Source of the DNA: Streptomyces sp. R21
GTDB lineage: Bacteria > Actinomycetota > Actinomycetes > Streptomycetales > Streptomycetaceae
Direction: 5' to 3'
Length of the DNA: 64,000 bases
Assembly (NCBI RefSeq): GCF_041051975.1
Contig: NZ_CP163435.1
Location: 6,923,001 to 6,987,000, forward strand
Made by a program: the position numbers and the translations under genes. The notes below the pieces were generated by a model. That model was not told where the DNA came from. It saw nothing but the letters and a program-made list of their open reading frames with translations, and ran no database searches. Below are positions 8,060 to 16,241 of this stretch, piece by piece. Position 1 is the first letter of the stretch. The number at the start of each line of letters is the position of its first letter.

Positions 8060-9318
8060 CCGGTGGCGTCCGCCGCGACCGTCAGGATCGCCCGCACCTG
8101 GGCGATGATGTCCAGCCGGTTGCGCACGAACTCCGGATCGGTGACCGCCCCGGTCGCCGGATCCGTGTTGCCCGCCCCGAACTCCAGGACCGGTGTGTGC
8201 ACATGCCCGCCCGGCAGCGAGTCGTGCAGACCGAGCCGGTCCCGCAGCAGGGTGGCCCGGTAGGCGATCTCGTTGGAGAGGTAGTTTCCGCCGCCTCCGG
8301 CCCGGGCGGTGGAGCCGGGGGTCGGGCCGTCGGGGCGCACGACCGGATCGGTGCCGCCCGCCGGGATCTCGGTCACGCTCGTGTTGTCGTACACGGGGAA
8401 GCGGCCGGTGCTCGCGGTGACGATCTCCTTGTACGGCAGTGTGGTCGTCGTCCACTGGGGCTCCGAGGCCGGATCGGCGACCGGTACGGTCTCCGTCCGG
8501 GAGATGTTCTCGTTGTCCGGGAAGCCGCCCCGCCAGGCCCCGTTGGTCCGCTCGACGTCGAAGCGGCCGACCCGGCCCTGGCTCACGGTCGTGAACAGAT
8601 CGACCCGAGGGAGATGGGGCCGCAGGGTCCGCTCCACCGTGCCCTCGGCGAAGTCCTGCCAGCGGACGGGGAACACGGTGGTCTCGATGCGCGCCGGACC
8701 GTCCGAGGTCTCGATCGTCGTGCCGTCGAGGGCGAGGGCGGTGGCCCCGGAGGGGTTGGAGATCCGGATGTCGCGGTCAAGCGTGAACGGGTCGAACCCG
8801 GTGACGAGAATCCGCTTCACGCCCTTGCCGTGCGGCGTGTGCGCCCGCTGCGGGTAGCGGATCGAGGTCTGTCCGCGCGAGTTCTGCTCCAACTCGTCCA
8901 GCAGCCTGGCGCGTTGGGTGTCGGACAGGCCGAACTCCGGCTCCCGCTGCCGTACTTCGCGCGTCATGGCGAGCCGCGCCCAGTACAGCGGCCGGTCGTC
9001 GTCCCGGCTCAGGTCACCGCCCGCGGGCCCGCGCCCCTGGGCACGGTCGACGGCACGCTGCCACAGCCGGGATCCCTGCCGTACGACGACACGCTCGGCC
9101 TGCGCGTACGAGTGGGACGAGGTGAGCGCCCGCGCGAACTCGGGGGCCACGGAGTCGAATCCGGAGCGCCGCAGGATCTCCTGGGGTGCGGCCTTGTCGA
9201 GCCGCTGCTCCTCGACGGTCGCCGTGGGCGTCGTACCCGCGGTCGCGGTCCCCGGGGCGGTGAGTCCCGCCATCAGGGCCAGGCCGAGTGCACCTATCCG
9301 AACACGTAGGTTGCTCAA
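8035..9318 (-). CDS. Secreted pyroglutamyl-peptidase I-like protein (C15 fold)
   Basis: A 427-residue exported protein. The N-terminus LRVRIGALGLALMAGLTAPG is a signal peptide, cut near ATAGT. After about 130 residues of helical N-domain, ILVTGFDPF (about 170-178) marks the start of the C15 peptidase domain. The domain is about 250 residues and contains FPVRW and GGGGNYLSNEIAYRATLL, the position where C15 enzymes carry Cys near the active site (here Ser-Asn). The missing obvious Cys means activity should not be assumed. The start is a TTG at 9318 with no good ribosome site, so the exact N-terminus is uncertain. It converges on the EI24 gene with a 25-base 3' overlap. Confidence 0.8.
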   Translation of the reverse strand: MSNLRVRIGALGLALMAGLTAPGTATAGTTPTATVEEQRLDKAAPQEILRRSGFDSVAPEFARALTSSHSYAQAERVVVRQGSRLWQRAVDRAQGRGPAGGDLSRDDDRPLYWARLAMTREVRQREPEFGLSDTQRARLLDELEQNSRGQTSIRYPQRAHTPHGKGVKRILVTGFDPFTLDRDIRISNPSGATALALDGTTIETSDGPARIETTVFPVRWQDFAEGTVERTLRPHLPRVDLFTTVSQGRVGRFDVERTNGAWRGGFPDNENISRTETVPVADPASEPQWTTTTLPYKEIVTASTGRFPVYDNTSVTEIPAGGTDPVVRPDGPTPGSTARAGGGGNYLSNEIAYRATLLRDRLGLHDSLPGGHVHTPVLEFGAGNTDPATGAVTDPEFVRNRLDIIAQVRAILTVAADATGQEAAAAS

Positions 9319-9415
9319 GGGAGTTCAGGTCCTTCCGTCGCGCGTGGGGGAAGCCGAAGCTGTCGCCGCCGGACGACGGCAGTATCACGTGACGCACGCG
9401 GCGCACGCCATGGGC

Positions 9416-9472
9416 CGTGAGTCAGGTCATCGTCCGTGAGTCACGCTCTCGTGCGTGAGTCACGTGGGGATC
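9416..9472. repeat. Three tandem 19-bp repeats at the lysR 3' end
   Basis: CGTGAGTCA recurs at 9416, 9435 and 9454 with an exact 19-base period; the remaining 10 bases of each unit have diverged. The third copy supplies the stop codon of the minus-strand lysR (9460-9462). The role is unknown. Confidence 0.7.
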
Positions 9473-10407
9473 TTCGCCGCCGCATCCCGCAGTGCCGCCA
9501 GGAACGCGGTGGCGGCCGGTGACAGGGACCGCCCCCGTGCCGTCGCCGCGTACACCGCCCGCGCCGGAGCACCCTCGTCGCGCACCGGCAGCAGCGCGAT
9601 GTCGGGCCGTACGGACTCCGCGGCCAGCGCCGGGACCAGGGTCACGCCGAGCCCGGCGGCGACGTACCCCTGCTTCGCGGTCCACTCGGCGACCACATGC
9701 GCGACGCGCGGCCGGAAGCCATGGCGCAGGGCCGCGTCGAGGAGGGTGCCCTCGGGGCGGGAACTGCCGGAGATCCAGTCGGCGTCGGCGAGTTGGGCCA
9801 GCCGCACCGAGGGCTCGGCCGCGAGCGGGTGGTCCGCGGGGACGGCGACGTACAGCGACTCGTCGAGGAGGTGGCGCAGGTCGTACGCGTCGAGCGGGGC
9901 GCGGCCCGTCGTGGAGACGACCGCCAGGTCCAGGCCGCCCGAGGCCAGCCGGTCCAGCAGGACGGGCGTGAGCCCCTCCTCGCGGGTGAGCCGTACGCCG
10001 GGGTGGCGGGCGCGGAACGCGGCGATGGCCCGGGGCACGAGGGCCGCGTCGGCCGTGGCGAACGCGCCGAGCCGCAGCCGCCCGCCCGCGACCTCGCGCA
10101 GCGCCGCGAGGTCGCGGCCGGCGTCGTGCAGCCGTTCCACCACCGCCTCGGCATGCGGGACGAGGACCCGCCCGGCCTCCGTCAGCCGTACGCCCCTGGG
10201 CAGCCGGTCGAAGAGCGGTGCCCCGCCGAGCGCAGACTCCAGCGAGGCGATCTGCCGCGACACCGCGGACTGCGTCCAGCCCAGCGTCCGCGCGGCCACG
10301 GTGAACGAGCCGTGCCGCGCGACGTCCAGGAACACCCGCAGCCAGGCGGTGGACAGGTCGGGAGTGTCGGAGGGTGCTACAGCATGTTCGGTATGTGGAT
10401 CCCGCAT
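9460..10407 (-). CDS. LysR-family transcriptional regulator
   Basis: A 315-residue LTTR. The winged helix lies at about 22-80 with the recognition helix GWTQSAVSRQIASLE and the wing LFDRLPRGVRLTEAG. The effector domain follows (LRLGAFATADAALVP, SGGLDLAVVS, GLGVTLVPALAA). Three in-frame ATGs exist. The one at 10407 is chosen because TAGCAT (10420-10415) lies 7 bases upstream and no Shine-Dalgarno is present. It is divergent from a dehydrogenase-ridA-yrdB group whose promoter interleaves with its own, so it most likely controls that group and itself. The inducer is unknown. Confidence 0.9.
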   Translation of the reverse strand: MRDPHTEHAVAPSDTPDLSTAWLRVFLDVARHGSFTVAARTLGWTQSAVSRQIASLESALGGAPLFDRLPRGVRLTEAGRVLVPHAEAVVERLHDAGRDLAALREVAGGRLRLGAFATADAALVPRAIAAFRARHPGVRLTREEGLTPVLLDRLASGGLDLAVVSTTGRAPLDAYDLRHLLDESLYVAVPADHPLAAEPSVRLAQLADADWISGSSRPEGTLLDAALRHGFRPRVAHVVAEWTAKQGYVAAGLGVTLVPALAAESVRPDIALLPVRDEGAPARAVYAATARGRSLSPAATAFLAALRDAAAKIPT

Positions 10408-10414
10408 GGCAGCC

Positions 10415-10458
10415 ATGCTAGACATTCGCTTGTCGCATCGCCCGGTGATGCCTAGCGT
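10415..10458. promoter_or_regulatory. Interleaved divergent promoters, lysR and dehydrogenase
   Basis: On the plus strand TTGTCG (10430-10435) and TAGCGT (10453-10458) have a 17-base spacer and lie 7 bases before the ATG at 10466. On the minus strand TAGCAT (10420-10415) lies 7 bases before the lysR ATG. Both transcripts are predicted to be leaderless, and RNA polymerases would compete in under 50 bp. Confidence 0.65.
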
Positions 10459-10465
10459 CGCTGGT

Positions 10466-11275
10466 ATGGAAAAGATCGCCTTTCTCGGACTCGGTCACAT
10501 GGGCGCCCCGATGGCCCGTCAACTTCTCGGCTCCGGACACCCGTTGACCGTCTGGAACCGCACCGCCGCAAAGGCGGAGCCCCTCGTCGCCGGAGGTGCC
10601 AGGCTCGCCGCATCCCCGGCCGAGGCCGTACGGGACGCGGACGTGGTGGTCACGATGCTCGCGGGACCGGCCGCGCTCGACGCCGTCGCCGACGCGATCG
10701 TGCCCGAGCTGCGCCCCGGGGTGCGCTGGGTGGAGATGTCGACCGTCGGCCCGGACGCCGTCAAGGAGCTGGCCGCCCGGCTGAAGGACGGGGTGACCCT
10801 CGTCGACGCGCCCGTCATGGGCAGCACGGACCGGGCCGCGGCCGGGCAGCTCGGCATCCTCGCGGGCGGCGAGACGGCCGCCGTCGAGCATGTGCTCGCC
10901 CGCTTCGGCACCGTCACCCGCACCGGACCGCTCGGCTCCGGCGCCGCCCTCAAGCTCGTCGTCAACGCCGCCGTCCTGGGCGGCGTGGCCCTGGTCGCCG
11001 AGGCCCTGGTCCTCGCGAACGCCCTCGGCCTCGACGAGGACACCGCACGCACCGCCCTCGCCGGCGGCCCGATCGGCGGTGCGGTGGGCCGCGCCTTCGC
11101 CGAGGGCGTGCACTTCGAGACCGCCCTCGCCGCGAAGGACATGGACCTCGCCACCTCGGTGGCCCGACTGCCCGCCATGGAAGCGGTGTCGGCGCACTTC
11201 CGGCGCGCCGCCGCCGACCCCGCGACGGCCCACGCGGACATCGCGCAGGCCGTCGCCCGGATCCGCAACTTCTGA
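10466..11275 (+). CDS. 3-hydroxyisobutyrate dehydrogenase-family NAD(P)-dependent oxidoreductase
   Basis: A 269-residue beta-hydroxyacid dehydrogenase. The dinucleotide loop FLGLGHMGAPMA is at residues 5-16. DAPVMGS (about 114-120) is the substrate-binding motif and the catalytic lysine is in GSGAALKLVVNAAVLGG (about 163-179). The C-terminal helical domain ends in the KDMDLA helix (KDMDLATSVA). This group includes HIBADH, tartronate semialdehyde reductase, glyoxylate reductase and imine reductases; the substrate cannot be assigned. It begins 7 bases after TAGCGT, so leaderless. RidA 33 bases downstream, which deaminates reactive enamines/imines, hints at an imine or amino-acid-derived substrate. 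Confidence 0.88.
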   Translation: MEKIAFLGLGHMGAPMARQLLGSGHPLTVWNRTAAKAEPLVAGGARLAASPAEAVRDADVVVTMLAGPAALDAVADAIVPELRPGVRWVEMSTVGPDAVKELAARLKDGVTLVDAPVMGSTDRAAAGQLGILAGGETAAVEHVLARFGTVTRTGPLGSGAALKLVVNAAVLGGVALVAEALVLANALGLDEDTARTALAGGPIGGAVGRAFAEGVHFETALAAKDMDLATSVARLPAMEAVSAHFRRAAADPATAHADIAQAVARIRNF

Positions 11276-11308
11276 TCTCCCCTGCCTCGCGACCTCCTGA
11301 GGAGCCTC

Positions 11309-11698
11309 ATGCGCGTCACCCTCGACAACCCGGCCTCCGCACCGGGGCCCTTTAGCCCCTACTACTCCCAGGTCGCGCGTGTCGAACACGCCGACGGGAG
11401 CGCCCTGTTGTACCTGTCGGGCCAGATAGCCGAGGGTGCGGACCTCGCCGCCCAGAGCCGTGGTGTCTTCGAGACCATCGACGCCCTGCTCAAGGCACAC
11501 GGCGCGGCCCTCGCCGACGTGATCAACATCCGCACCTACCTGACCGATATCACCCGGCTCAACGAATACGGCGCCGTAAGACGGGAGTTCCTCACCGGCA
11601 CCCCGCCGACCAGCATGACGTTCGAGGTTCCGCGGCTTTTCCGGCCGGAGGCGCTCGTGGAGATCGAAATCGTGGCGGCGGTGCCCGCGGCCGGGTGA
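11309..11698 (+). CDS. RidA/YjgF family enamine/imine deaminase
   Basis: A 129-residue RidA-like protein that hydrolyses reactive enamine/imine intermediates to ketoacids. The conserved arginine lies in INIRTYLTD and the C-terminal glutamate in VEIEIVAAVP. The N-terminal FSPYYSQVARV and LSGQIAEG stretches fit the fold. GAGGAG precedes the ATG. It is in one direction with the dehydrogenase and overlaps the next gene by 4 bases, so it is in an operon controlled by the divergent LysR. Confidence 0.88.
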   Translation: MRVTLDNPASAPGPFSPYYSQVARVEHADGSALLYLSGQIAEGADLAAQSRGVFETIDALLKAHGAALADVINIRTYLTDITRLNEYGAVRREFLTGTPPTSMTFEVPRLFRPEALVEIEIVAAVPAAG

Positions 11699-12048
11699 TA
11701 CTGCCGCTCATGAAGGCCATGAAGGCAGCGAACCTGGGCGTCCTCTTCCTCATCGAACTCGGCGCCCTCGCGGCCGTCGGCTACTGGGGTTTCACCCGTG
11801 ATGTCTCCACCCCGCTCACCTGGCTGCTGGGGCTCGGCGCCCCGGCCGTACTGATTGCCCTCTGGTCGCAGTTCGGTTCGCAGAAGGCGAAGTACAAGAC
11901 GCGCGGCGCGGTGCGCGTCGGTTTCGAACTGCTGTGGTTCGGGGCGGGCGTGGCCGCGCTGGCCGTCGCCGGGGCCTACGGCTGGGCGATCACCTTCGCC
12001 GCCGTCTGCGCGGTGAGCAAGACGCTGGCCGTCATCTGGCGCCAGTAG
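11695..12048 (+). CDS. YrdB-family (DUF2568) small membrane protein
   Basis: A 117-residue integral membrane protein with about four spans: LGVLFLIELGALAAVGYWGF, TWLLGLGAPAVLIALWSQFG, FELLWFGAGVAALAVAGAYG and ITFAAVCAVSKTLAVIW. The central motif FGSQKAKY is typical of YrdB/DUF2568. The GTG at 11695 overlaps the RidA stop (GTGA), which favours coupling. An ATG at 11710 (MKAMKAANLG) is a plausible alternative. The function is unknown. Confidence 0.82.
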   Translation: MILPLMKAMKAANLGVLFLIELGALAAVGYWGFTRDVSTPLTWLLGLGAPAVLIALWSQFGSQKAKYKTRGAVRVGFELLWFGAGVAALAVAGAYGWAITFAAVCAVSKTLAVIWRQ

Positions 12049-12082
12049 CGGGGGAGTTCAGGCTCTGGCGGGGAGTTCAGGC
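12048..12082. repeat. Short direct repeat at convergent gene ends
   Basis: GCGGGGGAGTTCAGGC (12048-12063) is nearly repeated as GCGGGGAGTTCAGGC (12068-12082). The second copy encodes the last codons and stop of the minus-strand tetR; the first starts at the last base of the yrdB stop codon. It looks like a local duplication. Confidence 0.6.
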
Positions 12083-12637
12083 CTTCTCGCCCAGCAGCGT
12101 CAGGAAGTCCCGGAACGCGCCCGGCATGTCCACCGACTCCGGGTCCAGCAGCCACTGGTACTGGAGCCCGTCCATCACCGCCACGAGGAGCGGGGCGGTG
12201 CGCTCCGGTGTGAGCCCGTTCGGCAGTCGCTCCCCGTACTCGGAGCGCAGCATCGCCGCCATGCTCGCGCGCACCCCCCGGTAGCGCTCGGTGAAGTACT
12301 CGCGCGCCGGATGCCCCTCGGTGACGCTCTCGCCGAGCAGGGCCGAGAAGGTCTGGATGATCCCGGGCCGCATCGCGTTGTACTCGACGAGGGCCGCCAG
12401 CAGGTCGACCCGCCACTGCGTGTCCGGCACCGCGTCCCACTGGTCCCGCTCCTTCAGTACGGCCACGAGCAGCGCGTCCTTCGTCGGGAAGTGGTGCAGC
12501 AGCCCCTGCTGGGTCAGGCCCACGCGCTCCGCCACCGAGGCCAGGCTCGCGCCCCGGTAACCGCGCTCGGCGATCACTTCCAGGGCCGCCCGGACGATCT
12601 CGGCGCGCCTCTCCTCGCTCCTGACTCTCGCGCTCAT
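12077..12637 (-). CDS. TetR/AcrR-family transcriptional regulator
   Basis: A 186-residue repressor. The HTH is at about 10-55: VRAALEVIAERGYRGASLASVAERVGLTQQ with recognition helix TQQGLLHHFPTKDALL. The C-terminal ligand domain includes DGLQYQWLLDPE. The ATG at 12637 follows TACGGT (12649-12644) by 6 bases without a Shine-Dalgarno, favouring it over the upstream ATG at 12655. It is divergent from a GH3 beta-glucosidase. That makes control of glucoside use likely, although Streptomyces more often uses LacI regulators for this. Confidence 0.88.
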   Translation of the reverse strand: MSARVRSEERRAEIVRAALEVIAERGYRGASLASVAERVGLTQQGLLHHFPTKDALLVAVLKERDQWDAVPDTQWRVDLLAALVEYNAMRPGIIQTFSALLGESVTEGHPAREYFTERYRGVRASMAAMLRSEYGERLPNGLTPERTAPLLVAVMDGLQYQWLLDPESVDMPGAFRDFLTLLGEKA

Positions 12638-12643
12638 GGCGTC

Positions 12644-12714
12644 ACCGTACGACATCCGAGTGCCCCGATCGTAACGGCAAGATAACGAAACCTACCGGTC
12701 TACAGGTAACCGGT
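12644..12714. promoter_or_regulatory. Divergent tetR/GH3 control region
   Basis: The tetR -10-like TACGGT is at 12649-12644 on the minus strand. Two ACCGGT hexamers (12694-12699, 12709-12714) start 15 bases apart upstream of the GH3 gene, each preceded by TA or TAA. The paired sites may be an operator. The assignment is inferred. Confidence 0.4.
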
Positions 12715-12758
12715 GCACGATGGGGAGACCGAACGGACTTCAACGAGGAGGCACCGCG

Positions 12759-15188
12759 ATGCAGGGAACCCCGGCCGACGAGGCGCGTGAGGCGGTCGTC
12801 GAGGCGGCCCTCGGCAAGCTGGACTTGGACGCCAAGGCTCGGCTGCTGTCCGGCCAGGACATGTGGACCCTGCCCGCGCTGCCGGAGATCGGGCTGAAGT
12901 CCCTGGTCATGTCCGACGGCCCGATCGGCGTCCGGGGTGTCCGCTGGACCGCCGACGACCCGTCGATCGCCCTGCCGTCCCCGACCGCGCTCGGCGCCGC
13001 CTGGGACCCCGAACTCGCGCGCAGGGCAGGGGTGCTGCTCGCCCAGGAGGCCCGGCGCAAGGGCGTCCACGTCCTCCTAGCACCCACCGTCAACCTGCAC
13101 CGCTCCCCGCTCGGCGGCCGCCACTTCGAGGCCTACAGCGAGGACCCCCACCTGACGGGGTGGATCGGCGCGGGCTACGTGAACGGCGTCCAGTCCGGCG
13201 GAGTCGGCACCACCGTCAAGCACTTCGTCGCCAACGACGCCGAGACCGACCGCTTCACCGTGAACAACCTCGTGAGCGAACGCGCCCTGCACGAGCTGTA
13301 CTTGGTGCCCTTCGAGATCATCGTCGAGAACGCCCGGCCCTGGGGCGTCATGACCGCCTACAACACGGTCAACGGCACGACGATGACCGAACACCACCAC
13401 CTCGTGAACGAGATCCTGCGCGGCGACTGGGGCTTCGACGGCATCAACGTCTCCGACTGGACGGCCGCCCGCTCGACCGTCGCCGCCATCGAGGGCGGCC
13501 TCGACATCGCCATGCCCGGCCCGGAGACCGTCTACGGCGCCCCGCTCGCCCAGGCGGTACGGGACGGCCGCGTCGACGAGTCGAAGGTCGACGACGCCGT
13601 CCGCAACGTGCTCCGCCTCGCCGCCCGCGTAGGCATCCTGGACGGTGCCGAGCCGGTCGTCGCCCAGCCGCCCGCCACCGTCGACGGTGAGGCCCTGGCC
13701 CGCGAGATCGCCCGCCGCTCCTTCGTCCTGGTACGCAACGAGAACGCGGCCCTCCCGCTCAGGCCCGGGACGGTCGCCCTCAGCGGCGCCGCCGCACGCG
13801 ACGCGCGTGTGCTCGGCGGCGGCTCGGCCACTGTCTTCCCATCGCGGATCGTCTCGCCCCTCGACGGCCTCACCGCCGCCCTTCCCGAGGGCAGCGTGAC
13901 GTACGCCGTCGGCGCCGACCCGAACGAGGAACTCGCCGTCGCCGACAAGGGGTTCGGGCTGAGCGCGGTCTGCCGGAACGCCGAAGGCACCGTCATCGGC
14001 ACGGGCTCGGCACCCAACGGCCAGCTCCAGTGGATGGGCGACGACCTCCCCGAGGGGGTCACCCACGACACCCTCCACACCGTCGACCTGACCGGCACCT
14101 TCACCCCGCGCGAGAGCGGCCCGCACACCTTCGGCATCAAGGGCCTGGGCGCCTTCACCCTCACCGTCGACGGCACGACGTACTACGACGACGTCCAGCG
14201 CCCCGACAAGGAGGACCCCTTCGAGGCGTTCTTCGGCGCCCCCGTCGAGCGCGCCCGGGTGGACCTCACCGCAGGGGAGACGTACGAGGTGTCGCTCAGC
14301 CACGTCGTCACCCTGCCCGGCGGCATCCCGCTGAAGGTCGTCGGCTTCGCGCTCGCCCACCAGGACCCGCAGCGCGACCCCGACGAACTGATCGCCGAGG
14401 CCGTGGCGGCCGCCCGCGCCGCCGACACCGCAGTCGTCGTGGTCGCCACCACCGAGCGCGTCGAGTCCGAGGGATTCGACCGCAAGAACCTGCAACTCCC
14501 GGGCCGCCAGGACGACTTGGTCCGCGCCGTCGCCGCCGCCAACCCGAACACCGTCGTGGTTGTCAACTCCGGTTCCCCGGTGGAACTTCCGTGGCGCGAC
14601 GAGGTCGCCGCGGTGCTGATCGGCTGGTTCCCGGGCCAGGAGGGCGGCGCCGCCCTCGCCGACGTCCTCACCGGCGCCCACGAACCGGGCGGCCGGCTGC
14701 CCACGACCTGGGGCTCCCTGGACGACGCCCCGGTCACCCAGGTGATCCCGGCCGACGGTGAACTCGCCTACACCGAGGACGTGTTCATCGGCTACCGCGC
14801 CTGGGAGAAGGAGGGCAGGACTCCCTCGTACGCCTTCGGGCATGGCCTCGGCTACACCGACTGGACGTACGAGTCCATCGAGGTCCGGGGCATGACGGCC
14901 ACGGTCCGCGTCCGCAACTCCGGGGAACGAGCGGGACGCGAGGTCGTCCAGGTGTACGCGGCGCCCGTCGAGCGGGATGCCGAGCGCCCCGCGCGCGTGC
15001 TCGCCGGATTCGCCGCCGTCGAGGCCGGACCCGGCGAGAGCGCCGAGGTCGTCGTCGAACTCCTGCGCTCCGCCTTCGAGATCTGGGACGAGAGCGCCAA
15101 CTCCTGGTCCCTGGTGCCGGGTTCATACAAGGTCCAGGCCGGCCGCTCGATCGCCGATCGCCGGGTGGGCGTGACCATCGAGGTGTAA
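12759..15188 (+). CDS. Glycoside hydrolase family 3 beta-glucosidase with PA14 insert
   Basis: An 809-residue GH3 enzyme of the beta-glucosidase/beta-xylosidase type. The (beta/alpha) barrel has the substrate motif KHFVANDAETDR and the nucleophile Asp233 in NVSDWTAARS. The second domain includes SFVLVRNENAALPL. A PA14-like insert lies at about 400-540 (ESGPHTFGIKGLGAFTLTVDG), and a fibronectin-III-like domain closes the protein. There is no signal peptide, so it acts inside the cell on imported glucosides. The ATG at 12759 follows GAGGAGG by 7 bases. Regulation by the divergent tetR is likely. The sugar specificity is open. Confidence 0.93.
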   Translation: MQGTPADEAREAVVEAALGKLDLDAKARLLSGQDMWTLPALPEIGLKSLVMSDGPIGVRGVRWTADDPSIALPSPTALGAAWDPELARRAGVLLAQEARRKGVHVLLAPTVNLHRSPLGGRHFEAYSEDPHLTGWIGAGYVNGVQSGGVGTTVKHFVANDAETDRFTVNNLVSERALHELYLVPFEIIVENARPWGVMTAYNTVNGTTMTEHHHLVNEILRGDWGFDGINVSDWTAARSTVAAIEGGLDIAMPGPETVYGAPLAQAVRDGRVDESKVDDAVRNVLRLAARVGILDGAEPVVAQPPATVDGEALAREIARRSFVLVRNENAALPLRPGTVALSGAAARDARVLGGGSATVFPSRIVSPLDGLTAALPEGSVTYAVGADPNEELAVADKGFGLSAVCRNAEGTVIGTGSAPNGQLQWMGDDLPEGVTHDTLHTVDLTGTFTPRESGPHTFGIKGLGAFTLTVDGTTYYDDVQRPDKEDPFEAFFGAPVERARVDLTAGETYEVSLSHVVTLPGGIPLKVVGFALAHQDPQRDPDELIAEAVAAARAADTAVVVVATTERVESEGFDRKNLQLPGRQDDLVRAVAAANPNTVVVVNSGSPVELPWRDEVAAVLIGWFPGQEGGAALADVLTGAHEPGGRLPTTWGSLDDAPVTQVIPADGELAYTEDVFIGYRAWEKEGRTPSYAFGHGLGYTDWTYESIEVRGMTATVRVRNSGERAGREVVQVYAAPVERDAERPARVLAGFAAVEAGPGESAEVVVELLRSAFEIWDESANSWSLVPGSYKVQAGRSIADRRVGVTIEV

Positions 15189-15260
15189 GGCGCCTGCTGG
15201 GGCCTGAGGTACATGTGACAGACTCGCGGGCCGACAGCACGACGGTTCGGGGGAGAGCGC

Positions 15261-16223
15261 ATGTACCCAGGTCAGCAGCAAGGTCCCTACCCGCCGCAGG
15301 GTCAGTATCCGCCTCAGGGTGCGTACCCGCCCCAGGCGCCGCACCCGCAAGGCGGGTACCCGCAGGGCCCGTACCAGGGTCAGCCGCCGCAGGCCCCGTA
15401 CCAGGGCCAGCAGCCCTACTACCCGCCCCAGCAGGGCTACCCCCAGCAGCCGCAGCAACCCCAGCAGCCGTACCAGCCGTATCCGCCGGGGCCCCAGGCC
15501 CCCCAGGCTCCCCAACAGGGCCTGGGGGACGCGCAGATGAGGCTCGACCCGAATCTCAGCGCTGGGCAGCGCGAGCTGGTCCTGAAGATCCAGCAGCACA
15601 CCAAGGTGTTCGCGTTCGCCTTCGTGCTGGGCATACCGCTCACCTTCGGCGGCGCCCACTACGGCATCACCGAGCAGCCGATCGGCTTCGCCGCCACGGC
15701 GGCCGGCCTCGTCGGCCTGGTCGTCGGCGTGCTCGCCCTCATGAAGTCACGAGGACTCAAGGAGCAGTTGCGCCGGCTCACCCCGGACGCCTGGCGCTCC
15801 CCGGCCGCGCATCTGCCGAGCGCCCGCAAGGCCGCGACCACGGCCGCCTACCTCAACGGCGTCCTCGTCCTGCTGTCCCTCTCCGCCGCCGGCTACCTGC
15901 TGGTCAAGGGCGCCGACTGGGGCGCGTACGGCAACTCGCTCGGCTTCGGCGGGCTGCTGCTCGCCGCGTTCATCCCGCTCGGGATGGGCCTCGCCGCCGC
16001 GACGACCATCCCGCAGCTGCTCCAGGTCATCCCGGCGGGTGCCAAGGTCGGCCAGAGCCTCTATTCGATCATCATGGCCCTCGCGGCGATGGTGCTCATC
16101 AACGGCGTCAAGTCGTTCGAGCCCGTCCCCGCGATCGCCGGCGGCGCGGTCACCGCGATCTGCCTGGGTGCCATGTCCCTCCTGGGCAAGGCCACCAAGC
16201 GCATGCGCGGCGAGACCGCCTGA
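15261..16223 (+). CDS. Membrane protein with Pro/Gln/Tyr/Gly-rich N-terminus
   Basis: A 320-residue protein of unknown function. Residues 1-90 are low-complexity YPPQ/PYQGQ repeats, predicted disordered and cytoplasmic. A short linker with QMRLDPNLSAGQRELVLKI leads to about six hydrophobic spans (VFAFAFVLGIPLTFGG, AATAAGLVGLVVGVLALM, LNGVLVLLSLSAAGYLLV, LGFGGLLLAAFIPLGMGL, SIIMALAAMVLING, IAGGAVTAICLGAMSLL). Similar tails occur on many Streptomyces membrane proteins and may mediate assembly. GGGGGAG precedes the ATG. It stands alone between GH3 and aldose epimerase and I assign no function. Confidence 0.8.
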   Translation: MYPGQQQGPYPPQGQYPPQGAYPPQAPHPQGGYPQGPYQGQPPQAPYQGQQPYYPPQQGYPQQPQQPQQPYQPYPPGPQAPQAPQQGLGDAQMRLDPNLSAGQRELVLKIQQHTKVFAFAFVLGIPLTFGGAHYGITEQPIGFAATAAGLVGLVVGVLALMKSRGLKEQLRRLTPDAWRSPAAHLPSARKAATTAAYLNGVLVLLSLSAAGYLLVKGADWGAYGNSLGFGGLLLAAFIPLGMGLAAATTIPQLLQVIPAGAKVGQSLYSIIMALAAMVLINGVKSFEPVPAIAGGAVTAICLGAMSLLGKATKRMRGETA

Positions 16224-16241
16224 CGGGCAGGCCCCCGGGAA

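Noticed and set aside
15261..15530. Possible CRISPR-like repeats
   Set aside because: Units are irregular, translate as YPPQ/PYQGQ low complexity and lack conserved spacing; no cas genes are present.
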